A stretch of 64,000 nucleotides of DNA from Frondihabitans sp. PAMC 28766 (GCF_001577365.1 NZ_CP014513.1:1798001-1862000); one strand, 5' to 3'; shown: positions 8,430 through 19,419, counted from the first letter of the stretch. A program made the numbers and translations. Notes: generated from the sequence alone by a model not told the origin.

Positions 8430-9698
8430 CTAACGAGCGGTGTCGGGCCCTCGAGAGCCGGTGGCCGACTCGGAGGGGATGGTCAGCGGGCCGGAGCTGG
8501 TGACGCCCAACGTGCCGGCGGCGAGAGTGAGAACGAGGGGCGTCTCGGCGGGGGCGTCGGCGACGTCGCGCAGCACGGCACCCGAGGGCAGCTGCGCGAT
8601 CGCGTAGCCGCGCCGGAGAGTCGACTCGGGGGAGAGAGCCCGCAGCCCCGCAGTGAGCTCGGAGAGTCGCGTCGACGCCCGCTCGATGGTGCGGTGCAAC
8701 AGCTCTTCGCTGCGGGCGACGTAGCGCACGAGCTCGTCGGCACGGACCTCGATGAGCGTCTGCGGGTTCGCCAGCACCGGGCGGCTGCGGATCTGGCCGA
8801 GCCGGTCGATCTCGGTGTTGATCAGGTGCGTGAGGCGCTGTCCGAGCCGGGCGCGGGCCTGGCGCACGGCCTGCAGCTCTTCGCCGACATCGGGGACGAC
8901 GCGCTTGGCCGCGTCGGTCGGAGTGGACGCGCGAAGGTCGGCGACGTCGTCGAGCAGAGGCCGGTCGGCCTCGTGGCCGATGGCGCTCACGATCGGGGTG
9001 TGTGCCGCGGCCGCCGCCCGCACGAGGACCTCGTCGCTGAAGCCCAGGAGGTTCTGGAAGTCGCCGCCGCCGCGGGCGACGATGATGACGTCGACCTCGG
9101 GATCGGCGTCGAGGGTCTGAATCGCGGCGGTGACCTCGCCGACCATGCGGTCGCCCTGCACCGCCGCGTGCACGACGCGGAACCGGACCGAGGGCCAACG
9201 CAGCTGCGCGTTGCGCAGCACGTCTTTCTCGGCGTCACTGTCTTTGCCGGTCACGAGGCCGATGCACTGCGGCAGGAACGGCAGGGGCCGCTTGCGGTCG
9301 GCGCCGAACAGACCCTCGGAGGCGAGCTGACGACGCAGCCGCTCGAGCCGCTCGAGCAGGTCGCCGAGGCCGACGTGCCGCATCTCGAACACCTGCATCG
9401 TGAGCGAACCGCCCTTGACCCAGAAGTTCGGCTTGATTGCGGCGATGACGCGGTCACCCTGCTTGAGGTCGGCGGGCACTCTCGATTTGACGCTCGACCA
9501 GATCGAGAACGACACCGTGGCGTCCATCTCGAGGTCTTTGAGCTTGCCGTAGACGTTGCCGCCGGCCACGTTCCACTGCGTGATCTCGCCCTCGACCCAG
9601 GCGGTGCCGAGGCGGTCGATCCAATCTCGCACCTTGCCGGCGAGCAGGCCGACGGGCCAGGGGTTCTCGGGGGTCGGAGGCGGGGTGACGATCGTCAA
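8430..9698 (-). CDS. xseA: exodeoxyribonuclease VII large subunit
   Basis: This 422-residue catalytic subunit of exonuclease VII begins with an OB-fold domain ([19 protein letters not shown]). The catalytic domain follows, with the typical [14 protein letters not shown] and [20 protein letters not shown] motifs and [28 protein letters not shown] coiled-coil segment for XseB binding comes next, then a short C-terminal domain containing RRGYAI. The start is TTG 9698, with AAGGAG about eight bases upstream. It forms an operon with xseB and the DUF4245-type gene and diverges from ispH. Confidence 0.95.
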   Translation of the reverse strand: MTIVTPPPTPENPWPVGLLAGKVRDWIDRLGTAWVEGEITQWNVAGGNVYGKLKDLEMDATVSFSIWSSVKSRVPADLKQGDRVIAAIKPNFWVKGGSLTMQVFEMRHVGLGDLLERLERLRRQLASEGLFGADRKRPLPFLPQCIGLVTGKDSDAEKDVLRNAQLRWPSVRFRVVHAAVQGDRMVGEVTAAIQTLDADPEVDVIIVARGGGDFQNLLGFSDEVLVRAAAAAHTPIVSAIGHEADRPLLDDVADLRASTPTDAAKRVVPDVGEELQAVRQARARLGQRLTHLINTEIDRLGQIRSRPVLANPQTLIEVRADELVRYVARSEELLHRTIERASTRLSELTAGLRALSPESTLRRGYAIAQLPSGAVLRDVADAPAETPLVLTLAAGTLGVTSSGPLTIPSESATGSRGPDTAR

Positions 9699-9759
9699 GC
9701 GTGCTCTCCTTCTGCGGCGCGGATCGAGAGACTCTCAGGCCTGACCTGCTCAGCCCGCC

Positions 9760-9765
9760 TAGAAT
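9760..9765 (+). promoter_or_regulatory. -10 hexamer of ispH (leaderless type)
   Basis: TAGAAT, six bases, then GTG at 9772. Confidence 0.55.
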
Positions 9766-9771
9766 CACTCC

Positions 9772-10845
9772 GTGAGCCGTATAACCAATGGCGCTCTCGC
9801 CATCGACCTTCCGACGCCGCGTGTTCCCGCGGTGCGCAACAGGCTAAAGGATACCCCCGTCATCGGGCGCAAACGCGTGCTCCTGGCCGCCCCTCGTGGC
9901 TACTGCGCCGGCGTCGACCGGGCAGTCATCGCCGTCGAGAAGGCCCTCGAGCACTACGGCTCGCCGGTGTACGTGCGCAAGCAGATCGTCCACAACGTGC
10001 ACGTCGTGTCGACCCTCGAACAGCAGGGCGCGATCTTCGTCGACGAGGTCGACGAGGTGCCCGAAGGCAGCCACATCGTCTTCAGCGCGCACGGCGTCGC
10101 GCCGTCCGTCGTGCAGGGCGCGGCCGACCGAGGCCTCCTGTCGATCGACGCCACCTGCCCGCTGGTCACGAAGGTGCACCGCGAGGCCGTGCGCTTCGCG
10201 AAGCAGGATCAGCACATCATCCTCATCGGCCACGCCGGCCACGAAGAGGTCGAGGGAACCATGGGGCACGCCCCCGACCGCACCACCCTCGTGCAGAGCC
10301 CGGCCGAGGTCGACACGCTCGAAGTGTCGGATCCTGACAATCTGGTCTGGCTGTCGCAGACGACCCTCAGCGTCGACGAGACGATGGAGACGGTCGCACG
10401 GCTGCGCGAGCGCTTCCCGAACATCCTGAACCCCCCGTCGGACGACATCTGCTATGCCACGCAGAATCGCCAGGTCGCGATCAAGAAGGTCGCGGCGGAC
10501 GCCGATCTCGTGATCGTCGTCGGCAGCGCCAACAGCTCGAACAGCGTGCGGCTGGTCGAGGTCGCCCTCGAGTACGGCGCCAAGGCCGCCTACCGGGTCG
10601 ACTACTCGTCCGAGATCCAGCAGGAGTGGCTCGAAGGCGTCGAGACGGTCGGCGTCACGTCCGGCGCATCCGTGCCCGAGGTGCTGGTCGACGAGGTGCT
10701 CGCCGAGCTCTCCGACGCGGGCTACACCGATGTCGGCGAGGTCGTGACGGCCGAAGAAGACCTGATGTTCTCGCTGCCGAAAGAGTTGCGTAAAGACGCG
10801 ACCGGTGAGGTCGATGCGCGCGCCCTCGGGGGCCGCGGCCGATGA
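9772..10845 (+). CDS. ispH: 4-hydroxy-3-methylbut-2-enyl diphosphate reductase
   Basis: This 357-residue [4Fe-4S] enzyme makes isopentenyl and dimethylallyl diphosphate in the last step of the MEP pathway. The three cluster cysteines are Cys45 ([10 protein letters not shown]), Cys129 (DATCPLVTK) and Cys227 ([11 protein letters not shown]). The HNVHVV and GHEEVEGT substrate motifs are also present. The GTG start at 9772 sits six bases after a TAGAAT hexamer. The stop overlaps the next gene by four bases (ATGA). Confidence 0.96.
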   Translation: MSRITNGALAIDLPTPRVPAVRNRLKDTPVIGRKRVLLAAPRGYCAGVDRAVIAVEKALEHYGSPVYVRKQIVHNVHVVSTLEQQGAIFVDEVDEVPEGSHIVFSAHGVAPSVVQGAADRGLLSIDATCPLVTKVHREAVRFAKQDQHIILIGHAGHEEVEGTMGHAPDRTTLVQSPAEVDTLEVSDPDNLVWLSQTTLSVDETMETVARLRERFPNILNPPSDDICYATQNRQVAIKKVAADADLVIVVGSANSSNSVRLVEVALEYGAKAAYRVDYSSEIQQEWLEGVETVGVTSGASVPEVLVDEVLAELSDAGYTDVGEVVTAEEDLMFSLPKELRKDATGEVDARALGGRGR

Positions 10846-11516
10846 CGTCCGATCAGCCCCGCTACGGCGAGCGACTGCCCGAGCCCGGCCCCGGCTCGGA
10901 CGGCCGCGTCACCGGGGTGCAGGCGCCGGAGTACGGCGAGTACGCACCGGCCGGCTGGGTGAATCCCGTCGCTCCTGTCGACGAGCCCGAGGCGCCGGAT
11001 GCCACGGCCCCCGGGCAGATCGGCACGAGCACGCGTCCGCCTGAGGCACCACGGGGCTACAACGACGGCGGCTACCGCGCCACCACCCGCTTCGATGCAC
11101 CACCACCGACCGGCGAGCCCGTGCCCGGCCCACCCCCGACCGCCGCTCGCCCGAAGCCGTTCAACGGCTTCGCGACGTTCTTCCTGATCGTCTACGGGGT
11201 GTATCGCGTGGTCAGCGATGCGCTCAGCACTGGTGGTTTCGCCGACACGTACGTCGCGCAGTTCAAGCGGATGGGCTACCTGCACGGCACGTTCCAGAAC
11301 ATGTCCGACCTGCACACGGTTGCGCTCGTGAGCGCGTTCGTCTCGGTGCCGCTGTTCTTGATCGTCTGCGTCGTCGCTCTCAGACGCCTTCGGGCCGGCA
11401 AGAACTCGTGGCTCGTGCTGCTCGTCGCCGGTCTCGTCGTGAACGTGACCACCGGGATCGCCGTCGTTGTGGTCGTCATGAACGACCCGTCGTTCGCCGC
11501 GCCGATGGTTGGCTAG
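10842..11516 (+). CDS. DUF6264-type membrane protein
   Basis: This 224-residue protein starts with about 105 residues of low-complexity Pro/Gly/Glu-rich sequence. Three hydrophobic helices follow: [40 protein letters not shown] and [20 protein letters not shown]. The layout fits the DUF6264 family of Microbacteriaceae, which has no known function. It is translationally coupled to ispH through an ATGA overlap. The family assignment is from memory of the architecture and is moderately certain. Confidence 0.7.
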   Translation: MTSDQPRYGERLPEPGPGSDGRVTGVQAPEYGEYAPAGWVNPVAPVDEPEAPDATAPGQIGTSTRPPEAPRGYNDGGYRATTRFDAPPPTGEPVPGPPPTAARPKPFNGFATFFLIVYGVYRVVSDALSTGGFADTYVAQFKRMGYLHGTFQNMSDLHTVALVSAFVSVPLFLIVCVVALRRLRAGKNSWLVLLVAGLVVNVTTGIAVVVVVMNDPSFAAPMVG

Positions 11517-11536
11517 CCTCGCGGCCTCGCGGCCTC

Positions 11537-11568
11537 GCGGCCGGCGGGTGATGGGCCCGCTCGGCCGC
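11537..11568. terminator. GC-rich hairpin between converging DUF6264-type and fba genes
   Basis: GCGGCCGGCGGG (11537-11548) pairs with CCCGC-T-CGGCCGC (11556-11568) across a 7-base loop, with one bulge. The 5' side belongs to a short run of GCGGCCTC repeats. It has no T-run and is probably a shared 3'-end structure. Confidence 0.5.
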
Positions 11569-11576
11569 TGGGGCGA

Positions 11577-12605
11577 CTAGCTCTGCGACTGCCCGTGGGA
11601 GCCGAGCTCTTTGGCGGCCTCGATCACGCGGGCGGCCATGGCGGTCTCGGCGATCTTGCCCCACGAGCGCGGGTCGTAGACCTTCTTGTTGCCGACTTCG
11701 CCGTCGACCTTGATGAAGCCGTCGTAGTTCTTGAGCACGGTGTCGGCGATCGAGCGGGAGAACGCGTACTGCGTGTCGGTGTCCAGGTTCATCTTGACGA
11801 CGCCGTTCGAGACGGCCTCGGCGATCTCGGCCTGGCTCGAGCCGGAGCCACCGTGGAAGACGAGCTCGAGGGGCTTTTCGGCGGTGCCGAACTTCTCTTG
11901 GATCCCGGCCTGGATCTCACCGAGCAGCTCGGGGCGGAGCTTCACGTTGCCGGGCTTGTAGACGCCGTGCACGTTGCCGAAGGTGAGGGCTGCGATGTAG
12001 CGGCCGTTGTCGCCGAGGCCTAGGGCCTCGACGACGCGAGTGACGTCGCCGACCGTCGTGTAGAGCGCGTCGTTGGTGCCCTCGTGCTTCACACCGTCTT
12101 CTTCTCCGCCGACGACGCCGATCTCGACCTCGAGGATGGCGTTGATGGCGCGGGTGCGCTTCAGCATGTCCTGTGCGATCGAGATGTTCTCGTCGAGCGG
12201 CACGGCCGAGCCGTCCCACATGTGCGACTGGAAGACGGGGTTGCGGCCGGCTTTGACCTCTTCCTCGGAGGCCGCGAGCAGGGGTAGCACGAACCCGTCG
12301 AGGGCGTCCTTCGGGCAGTGGTCGGTGTGGAGCGCGACGGTGACGGGGTAGTTCTTGGCGACCTCGGTGGCGAACTTCGCGAACGCGAGGGCGCCGGCGG
12401 CGCGGTTCTTGACGGTCTGACCGGCGAAGTAGTCGGCGCCGCCCGTGGTGACCTGGATGATGCCGTCGGACCCGGCCTCGGTCAGGCCCTGCAGCACCGC
12501 GTTGATGGTCTGCGACGACGAGACGTTGACGGCGGGGTAGGCGAACCCCTGCTTCTTGGCTCGGTCGAGCATCTCGGCGTACTGCTCGGGGGTGGCGACG
12601 GGCAT
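11577..12605 (-). CDS. fba: class II fructose-bisphosphate aldolase
   Basis: This 342-residue zinc-dependent aldolase of glycolysis and gluconeogenesis cleaves fructose-1,6-bisphosphate. The catalytic and metal-binding motif HTDHCPKD is at residues 93-100, with Asp95 and His96. The second metal motif VEIGVVGGEEDGV and the phosphate-binding HGGSGSS are also present. ATG 12605 is preceded by AAGGAGA at the right spacing. The enzyme is functionally linked to glpX 3.6 kb away, which hydrolyses its substrate, but the two genes are not co-transcribed. Confidence 0.96.
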   Translation of the reverse strand: MPVATPEQYAEMLDRAKKQGFAYPAVNVSSSQTINAVLQGLTEAGSDGIIQVTTGGADYFAGQTVKNRAAGALAFAKFATEVAKNYPVTVALHTDHCPKDALDGFVLPLLAASEEEVKAGRNPVFQSHMWDGSAVPLDENISIAQDMLKRTRAINAILEVEIGVVGGEEDGVKHEGTNDALYTTVGDVTRVVEALGLGDNGRYIAALTFGNVHGVYKPGNVKLRPELLGEIQAGIQEKFGTAEKPLELVFHGGSGSSQAEIAEAVSNGVVKMNLDTDTQYAFSRSIADTVLKNYDGFIKVDGEVGNKKVYDPRSWGKIAETAMAARVIEAAKELGSHGQSQS

Positions 12606-12691
12606 GACTTCTCCTTCGTAGGCGGGCGCGCTGTGACTCCGACATCACTCTAGACGCGCCGGATGAGGGTGCGCGGGGCACAAAACGCGTC

Positions 12692-12728
12692 GGCGGCGCC
12701 TTCCCGATGTCATCGGGAAGGCGCCGCC
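12692..12728 (-). terminator. long perfect hairpin downstream of the surface protein gene
   Basis: An 18-base arm (12692-12709) is perfectly complementary to 12711-12728 across a single base. It lies just past the stop codon of the minus-strand surface protein gene. A short TTTT stretch follows about 11 bases later in that direction. Confidence 0.7.
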
Positions 12729-12737
12729 CGCGATTTC

Positions 12738-15700
12738 TTAAAGACCGGACTCGCCCCGTTCTCGCCGTCGCGACACGATGACGATGATCGTGCCGATCAG
12801 CAGCGCGAGCAGACCGGCCGCTACGGCCCAGAGGCCGATGGTCGATCCGGTGAGGGCCAGCATCTTCGGGCCGTGCGAGGCCGAAGCGTCGGTCGGGTCA
12901 CCGCCGTGGGAGGGACGGTCGACCACGTTGCCGTGGCCCGGTGGCCGAACAACCGGCGGCACACCGGGGTCGAGCTTGGGCAGGGCGCCGGCGTCGACAT
13001 TGAGATCGCTCGACACGGCCGTGACCGAGTCGCCGTCGTGCTCGGCCTCGAGCGAGGTCGTCGCGTTGCCGTCGGCGTCCACGTTCGAGTCGAGCGCGGC
13101 ATCGTCTCCGATGTGCGCCTTCGTCCAGCCACCGTCGGCTGTGCCGAACTGCACGCGGTAATCACCCGGCCGCAGATCGTCGAATGAGTAGCGCCCGTCG
13201 TCGCCCGTCGTCGTCCGGCGGTCGACGCCGTCGCCCCGATCGTCGGTGCCTGTCAGTTGGATCGTCTGATCGGTAACGCCCGGCTCGCCGTCATCCTGCA
13301 GCCCGTCGCTGTTCTTGTCGAACCACACGCGGTGCCCGATCGCCCCGGCGTGCTCACGAATCGTCGCGGTGTTCGACACGACGGGAAGAGAGAGGTTCTG
13401 GACGCGCAGCCCGAATGAGCTGCCCGTCAGGTCGCGGTCATGGGCATCGTGGGCCGACAGGCCGATCTTGTGCTCGACGGTGGCACCGACACCCACCGAG
13501 GCCGAGTGGACAATGCGAACACCGGAGGACGTAGCGAGACTCGAGGGGCACCCTTTCGTACCGAACTTGGCCTCGGTGCACCACTTCGTCGAGCCGGACG
13601 CACCGTTGGATGCGGCGGCCGCGTCGACGTCGATCGATTTCGGGTCGGCCGAGGTGTACCGGACGACCTCCGATGCCAGGGGCGTGACGGTGTGCTCGAG
13701 AGACGTCGCGGTCGTCGTGCCTCGGCCGTCGCCGACGTGCGGCAGCACGGTGATGAGATCTGTCGAATCGAACGCGCTTGCAGCGTTGTTCGAGTACCGC
13801 AGCCGCCACTCGAGGTCGTCTCCGACCACGACGCCCGGCCGCACCGCTTCTTCCACGACGCTGACGGCACCGACCGCGAGCACGTGCAACGCGCGATCAC
13901 TCGTCTGGAACGTCGAGTCGGAGATGTCGCGCGTCGACGTGATACTGGCGTTGTTCGTCGTCGGGCCCACTGCGGCCGTGTGGTCGGCGCGCACAGTGAA
14001 TGTGATCGTGGGGAGGGCGGCGTTCACGGCGTGTTCGGGGAACCTCCACGTGACGACTTGACGGACGTCGCCGTTGCCGTCGGTCTCTTCTGTCACCGAC
14101 GCGGGCCGCGGAGTTGCGCTCCCTTCGACGAGGCGGGTTCCGCGAGGAAGCACGTCGCGGACGGTCACCGTGTCGGGATCACCGCCGACGGTCGCATTGG
14201 TGAGAGTCGGATAGAGGGCGAAGCTCACTGAGCCACCCTGCTCGACGTACTGGGTCTTGTCCGGTGTCGTGGTTGCCGTGAACCCGTCGTCGACGACCTT
14301 GCTCGTGATGCGGGCGAGGTCGGCGGTGACTGTCAGGAAGTCGGCCCAGGAGCCGTTGGCCTGCGCTCCGCTCACGGTGTCGTGCACCCAGTCGCGCTCG
14401 CCTCCGGGAAGGATGCTGGCGAATGTTCGCAGCCGTGTGTAGTCGGGGACTCTGTCGGCGACTTTCAGAGACGCGTAGAAGCTCTCGGTCGCTGCTGCAG
14501 GGAAGTCGAATTTCCAGCGGACGAGCCCGACCGCCGCGGCGCCGCCTGGGACATCGTTCGGGTCGTCGTACCAGGTCGCGTCGTCGTCACCGCAGGTGGC
14601 GTCGCGCAGGCCGTCGGCGGTCGAGGAGCGGAATGCCGCGAACTGCGGGCGCCCGGTGATGCCGGAAGCCGACGAGCCGGCCCAGACGCCCGTCGAGTCG
14701 TCGAGGGTCTGATACGAGTTGTCGAAAGCGGTGCAGACGATCGAGCCGCGCCACGAATCCGTGCCCTCGTTGCCGACGCTCGTGACCGGGCGGATGAGCT
14801 GGCCCGGGGTCGTGTAGGGCTTGTTGTACTTGCCGGAGAGCTCGAACCGGCCTTCCGGCTTAAGGTCGACTCCCCAATAGCGCAAACTACCTTTGACGCC
14901 GAGAAAGGTACCCACGTTTCGTGAGACGGAGTTGTTGCCGAGCGGCTCGCCGACGCCGCCGAAGTCGGCCTGCTGCGTGACGGACGGCGCCGAGAGGTCA
15001 CGGTAGGTGTTGACGGCCGTCAAGGTCTGGAGACTTGCGGGCTCGGGAATCCAGAGGCTGATGTAGCCCGACACGACGTACGCCTTCGTGCCGCCGGCGA
15101 TGGCGCCACCGCTCACGCTTTTGGTCGGGACGCTCGAGAGCGAGCTGTCGACACCTGAAATGTGGACGGAGATGGGCTCGCCCGGCCCCTCTTGAGAGCA
15201 TGAGAACGTGCCGGAGTCGACGACACTGTCGTCACCGCCACCTCGGCCCCCGGGGGCCCCGGGCACCTGGCCGGTGTTGATGCCACAGGCTGGTTCGGAG
15301 CCGACGGGCAGAAGAGCAGCGGGGCTCTCGCCTCGCCCGAACATCCGGGAGACGTCGTCGGTGAAGCTCACGTCGCCGGCCAGTCGCTCGTAGCCCAAGA
15401 GGTTGGCGCCCGCAGCGAGCCCCTTGTAGTCGACGAGGACCGGGTACACGATGCGGTGGCCGGGCGTCGAGCCGTCGGGGCCGACGGCTGCTGCGAACGA
15501 CGGGGTGACGGTGTTGATGGCGAGGTCGAATCGAGGTGCGGCCGACACCCGCACCGTAGTCGGCGGGGCGGAGGGTTCGGATGCGATGCCATCGGCGCCG
15601 ACGTTGCCGGTCGGCGTCAGCGACTGCCCGTTCGCGGCCGTGTTGGCGACCTGGAGAACGACGGAGACCTGCCTGGTCGCGTTAGTGAGCTCGCCCAGTC

Positions 15701-16063
15701 GGCACGTGAGGAGGGGCCCCTCGATGCTGGAGCCATCCGCTCGACAGTCGGAGGGGAGCCTCGACCACGCCGTGTCGTCCGGGCGGTCAGAGTGAAGGTC
15801 TCGTTCGTGGCCGTGCCGCCAGTGGAGTTGACGGTCACCTCGTAGACGACGGAGTCGTTGGTGCGGACGACGCCGTTGTGATCGTTCGCGTCGCCGCCGG
15901 GCTCGTCGGAGTCGGTGAAGGGGCCGTGGCCATCGGCCGCGACGGCTATCGTCATGGCCACGGAGGCAGCCGACGCGGGGAGAGCGGGCAGCACGATGCC
16001 GAGGGCCACGAGCGTCGCCGTGGCGCCGGCCATCAGGGATCGGGAGAGGGAGGGCGGATGCAT
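12738..16063 (-). CDS. large LAxTG-anchored surface protein with SdrD B-like domain (one-base frameshift in the assembly)
   Basis: The protein is about 1,108 residues after one base is restored. It opens with a signal peptide ending in LPALPASAA. Several beta-rich repeat regions with DUF11-like text follow (NNASITSTRDIS, RDVLPRGTRLVEGSA). An SdrD B-like/Cna B-type domain comes next (HRVWFDKNSDGLQDDGEPGVTD, then GRYSFDDLRPGDYRV). The sorting end is LALTGS, a hydrophobic helix and RRRERGESGL. LAxTG is the class E sortase motif common in actinobacteria; no sortase gene is in this window. The frame breaks near 15781-15783: TFTLTA should continue PDDTAWSRLPSDC, and one extra C or G fixes it. Its ligand and role are unknown. 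Confidence 0.82.
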
Positions 16064-16079
16064 GGAGTCCTTTCGAGAA

Positions 16080-16093
16080 GGGTATATATACCC
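16080..16093 (-). promoter_or_regulatory. AT-rich palindrome in the promoter of the surface protein gene
   Basis: GGGTATATATACCC is a perfect 14-bp palindrome 17 bases before the ATG. On the minus strand it contains a TATATA -10-like core, with TTGTAG 18 bases further upstream as a possible -35. It may be both promoter and operator. Confidence 0.4.
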
Positions 16094-16179
16094 GGTGCTT
16101 GAGGCACTCTACAACATTTCACATCCGAATGACGGATGCATTCGAGCACCTGTGGAAAACTCCGAACCTGGGGACTGGA

Positions 16180-16185
16180 TAGGCT
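16180..16185 (+). promoter_or_regulatory. -10 hexamer of glpX (leaderless type)
   Basis: TAGGCT, six bases, then ATG at 16192. Confidence 0.5.
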
Positions 16186-16191
16186 CGGTCC

Positions 16192-17187
16192 ATGACGACT
16201 TCGGCCACCGGATCCCTTTTCACTCATCCCGATCGCAACTTGGGGATGGAGTTGGTGCGGGCGACGGAAGCGGCGGCGATTCGAGCTGCTCCGTGGATCG
16301 GGCGGGGAGAGAAGAACCTCGCCGACGGGGCCGCTGTCGACGCGATGCGGAAGTTCTTGGGCACGGTCGACTTCGACGGCGTCGTGGTGATCGGCGAGGG
16401 CGAGAAGGACGAGGCGCCGATGCTGTTCAACGGCGAGCACGTCGGCACCGGCAACGGTGGGGCCTTCGACATCGCGGTCGACCCGATCGACGGCACGAGC
16501 TTGACGGCCACGGGGCGTCAGAACGCCGTGTCGGTCATCGCGGTGTCGGATCGGGGCACGATGTACGACCCGAGCGCGGTGTTCTACATGGACAAGATCG
16601 TGACCGGCCCGGAGGGGCTCGGCGTGATCGACCTCGACAAGCCGATCGGCGAGAATATCAAGGCGCTGGCGAAGGCGAAGGGCATCCCGGTCGAGCAGAT
16701 GGTCGTGGCCGTGTTGGACCGCCCGCGTCACAAGCAGCTGATCAGCGACATCCGGGCCGCGGGCGCGGGGACGCGGCTGCTGCTCGACGGCGACGTCGCG
16801 GGTGGGATCAACGCGGCGATGCCGGATTCGCGGATCGACATGTGCGTCGGCACGGGCGGCACCCCGGAGGGCATCATCACGGCGTGCGCGATCAAGGCGC
16901 TGGGGGGTCTGATCCAGGCGCGCCTCGCGCCGAAGGACAGCGTCGAGCGGCAGAAGGCGATCGACGCCGGGCACGACCTGAACCGGGTGCTCGACCAGAA
17001 CGACCTCGTCACCGGCGACAACACCTACTTCGTGGCCACGGGTGTGACCGACGGCGGCCTCGTCGCCGGCGTCTCGCGCAAGAACGGGATGATCCGGACC
17101 GAGAGCCTGGTGCTGCGGTCGCACTCTGGCACGCAGCGCCGTGTCGTCGCCGACCACCTCGAATCGAAATGGCTCGGCGAGAACTGA
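16192..17187 (+). CDS. glpX: class II fructose-1,6-bisphosphatase
   Basis: This 331-residue metal-dependent phosphatase of gluconeogenesis shows the family metal and substrate motifs. These are IGEGEKDE with Glu69, and VDPIDGT with Asp97, Asp100 and Thr102. GTGGTPEG follows later. It is the main gluconeogenic FBPase in many actinobacteria. The ATG at 16192 is preceded by TAGGCT at the leaderless spacing. The promoter region is shared with the divergent surface protein gene and contains a TTTTCCACA-type 9-mer (minus strand, 16151-16159). Confidence 0.95.
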   Translation: MTTSATGSLFTHPDRNLGMELVRATEAAAIRAAPWIGRGEKNLADGAAVDAMRKFLGTVDFDGVVVIGEGEKDEAPMLFNGEHVGTGNGGAFDIAVDPIDGTSLTATGRQNAVSVIAVSDRGTMYDPSAVFYMDKIVTGPEGLGVIDLDKPIGENIKALAKAKGIPVEQMVVAVLDRPRHKQLISDIRAAGAGTRLLLDGDVAGGINAAMPDSRIDMCVGTGGTPEGIITACAIKALGGLIQARLAPKDSVERQKAIDAGHDLNRVLDQNDLVTGDNTYFVATGVTDGGLVAGVSRKNGMIRTESLVLRSHSGTQRRVVADHLESKWLGEN

Positions 17188-17226
17188 GCTGCAGGGGGTG
17201 ACCCTGACCGGCCACTCTGCCTCCGT

Positions 17227-18450
17227 TCAGTCGTCGATCGGCAGCTGCGACGTCAACTCGACGGCGGTGAGGTCTCGCGGCACGTCGTCGATCACCGGCG
17301 ACGGAGCGATGACCGTCGACTCGTCGAGCATGCTCAATCGCCGTGCTGAGGGCAGCACCTGGCGTTCGAGCGAGCCGACGAAGCGGTTGTAGTCGGAGAC
17401 GGATGAACGCAGCGACCGACCCATCTTGTCGACGTGGCCGGCCATCGTCGAGATCCTGCCGTAGAGCTCGCGGCTCAGGTCGAAGAGCTGTTTGGCCTCT
17501 TGGGTGACGACGTCCTGCTGCCAGCTGAAGGCCACGGTCTTGAGCACCGACCAGAGAGTCACGGGGGAAGCCAGAGCGATCCGCTTCTGGAAGGCGTAGT
17601 CCATGATGCCGGGGTCGGCCTCGAGGGCCGACGAGACGAGCGACTCGCTGGGGATGAAAGCGATCGTCAGCTCGGGTGACGACTCGAGCCCGGCCCAGTA
17701 GGCCTTGCCGGCAAGGGCGTCGACGTGGGCACGGACGGCCTTGACGTGCTCGCGGAGCAGGTCAGTGCGTCGGGCGCCCTCGGCGCCGATCGCGTCGGGC
17801 GAGATGCTCGACGCCTCGAGGTAGGCGCCGAAGGGCACCTTCGCGTCGACGGCGATGTTCTTGCCGCCGGGCAGGTGCACGATCATGTCGGGCCGGCGGG
17901 CGACGCCGTCCGCAGTGATCGACGTCTGCACGTCGAAGTCGACCCGCTCGATGAGACCGGCCGCCTGCACGACGTTGCGCAGCTGCGTCTCGCCCCAGAC
18001 ACCCCGGGTGCTGTTGGACTTGAGAGCGGATGCCAGGGCGTCGGCCGTCGAGCGCAGGCGCTCTTCCGACTCGGTGGCGGCGCGCAGCTGCTCGCTCAGC
18101 TCGCCGTGCTGGCGGTGCCGCTGCTGCTCCATCTCGGCGACCTTGGCCTGCACGGCACGGAGGCTTTCGGCGACGGGGCTGAGGGCTGTCAGGATCCGGC
18201 CGTCCGACCCCGCCCGCCTCGTCTCGGCTGCGGCATCGGCCATCATCCGATCGCGGAGCTCGTCGATCCGCTGCTCTTGCAGCTCGATCTGGTGCTCGTG
18301 CTGCCGCTGCTCGGCGGTGAGCCGATCGCGGAGCGCCTCGGCCGTCGAGGTGGCGGCGGCGACGCGTGCGCGGAGAGCCGACCGGCCGAGCAGAGTGCCC
18401 ACGGCGAGGCCGAGCACGAGACCGATGACGAGTGCTGCGACGGGAGACAT
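17227..18450 (-). CDS. rmuC: DNA recombination protein RmuC
   Basis: This 407-residue protein begins with an N-terminal membrane anchor (VAALVIGLVLGLAVGTLLG). A long coiled coil occupies roughly residues 28-150. The RmuC nuclease-like domain follows, with GVWGETQLRNVVQAAGL, DMIVHLPGGKNIAVDAKVPF and LAGKAYWAGLESSPELTIAFIP-type segments. RmuC restrains genome rearrangements between inverted repeats in Escherichia coli. A CAGACT hexamer lies six bases before the ATG. It forms a convergent pair with glpX. Confidence 0.92.
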   Translation of the reverse strand: MSPVAALVIGLVLGLAVGTLLGRSALRARVAAATSTAEALRDRLTAEQRQHEHQIELQEQRIDELRDRMMADAAAETRRAGSDGRILTALSPVAESLRAVQAKVAEMEQQRHRQHGELSEQLRAATESEERLRSTADALASALKSNSTRGVWGETQLRNVVQAAGLIERVDFDVQTSITADGVARRPDMIVHLPGGKNIAVDAKVPFGAYLEASSISPDAIGAEGARRTDLLREHVKAVRAHVDALAGKAYWAGLESSPELTIAFIPSESLVSSALEADPGIMDYAFQKRIALASPVTLWSVLKTVAFSWQQDVVTQEAKQLFDLSRELYGRISTMAGHVDKMGRSLRSSVSDYNRFVGSLERQVLPSARRLSMLDESTVIAPSPVIDDVPRDLTAVELTSQLPIDD

Positions 18451-18491
18451 GTCGGCAGTCTGCCAGCGGCCACCGACATGTTCGTCGCTCG

Positions 18492-18698
18492 TCAGTCGGC
18501 GAGTGTCGCGATCGCGTGCGCCCAGAGGAAGTACTTGTTGGTGCCCAGATCGGCGATCGTCGTGATGCCGAACGCGGCCTTGAGGTGCTCGGCGTCACCG
18601 TCGCTCACGCCTTGCAGAGCGGCGACGGGCAGCGCTGCGAGTTCGTCGACGGGGGTCTCTTCGTACGCCTTGTCGAGCTTGTCGGCGATTCCGGTCAT
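18492..18698 (-). CDS. small conserved protein with helix-hairpin-helix-like repeat
   Basis: This 68-residue protein is preceded by a strong AAGGAGGAAAG ribosome binding site. The central part (LPVAALQGVSDGDAEHLKAAFGITTIADLG) resembles the helix-hairpin-helix/DUF4332-like pattern in which a 'gi-g' turn precedes a helix. Short proteins of this form are common next to housekeeping genes in Microbacteriaceae. Function is unknown; nucleic acid or protein binding is only a guess. Confidence 0.6.
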   Translation of the reverse strand: MTGIADKLDKAYEETPVDELAALPVAALQGVSDGDAEHLKAAFGITTIADLGTNKYFLWAHAIATLAD

Positions 18699-18834
18699 GG
18701 CTTTCCTCCTTCGGGACGGGGCGTGCCGGGCGGCATCGCCTCCACTCGCAAACTAGGGCGTCGGGCAGCGACGAGGCAAGTGAATTCTCACCTCGGCCGA
18801 CGGTGCTCCGAGAGGCGGCGCTCAGGGTCGAGGG

Positions 18835-19419
18835 CTAGACGAAGCGCACGGCCGGCGCGAGACGATTGACACGCACCCCGGTGGCCGCAGCCAGCTCGTC
18901 GACGGTGTCCGCGCCGTGGCGCTTCGCCGAGTGCGCGATGATCGCCGCGCAGGCTTCGGCGTCGGCCAGCGCCTCATGATGGTTGAACTCGTCGAATCCG
19001 GCAGCCATGGCCGCCATGGGCAGGCGGTACGAGTCGAGGGTGTAAGTTTTGCGCGCCACCTGGAGGCTGCAGAAGTAGCGGCTCTCGGGCGTCTCGATGC
19101 CGGTCGCAGCGCATGCGCCCCGGATCACGCCCATGTCGAATCCTGCGTTGTGAGCGACCAGGATCTCGTCGCCGACGAAGTCGAGGAGGTCGGCCATCTG
19201 TTCGTGCCACTCGAGAGCATCGACGACGTCGTCACGGACGATGCCGTGGATGCGCGTGTTCCACTCCGAGAACTCGTCGTGCCCGAACGGCGGCTTGATC
19301 AGCCAGCCCGTCTTGTCGACGACGCGGCCGCCGACCACCTTGACGAGGCCGACGCTGCACGCCGAGGCGCTGGAGGAGTTCGCGGTCTCGAAGTCGATCG
19401 CTACGTAGTCGAGTGACAT
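18835..19419 (-). CDS. DEDDh 3'-5' exonuclease (DnaQ-like)
   Basis: This 194-residue exonuclease carries the full DEDDh catalytic set: Asp9 and Glu11 in AIDFETAN, Asp95 in HNAGFDMGV, and His148 and Asp153 in NHHEALADAEA. It resembles the proofreading epsilon domain and the stand-alone exonucleases of actinobacteria. ATG 19419 was chosen over longer frames because DYVAIDFE is the usual N-terminus and a CACGAT hexamer lies six bases upstream. It diverges from ychF. Confidence 0.88.
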   Translation of the reverse strand: MSLDYVAIDFETANSSSASACSVGLVKVVGGRVVDKTGWLIKPPFGHDEFSEWNTRIHGIVRDDVVDALEWHEQMADLLDFVGDEILVAHNAGFDMGVIRGACAATGIETPESRYFCSLQVARKTYTLDSYRLPMAAMAAGFDEFNHHEALADAEACAAIIAHSAKRHGADTVDELAAATGVRVNRLAPAVRFV

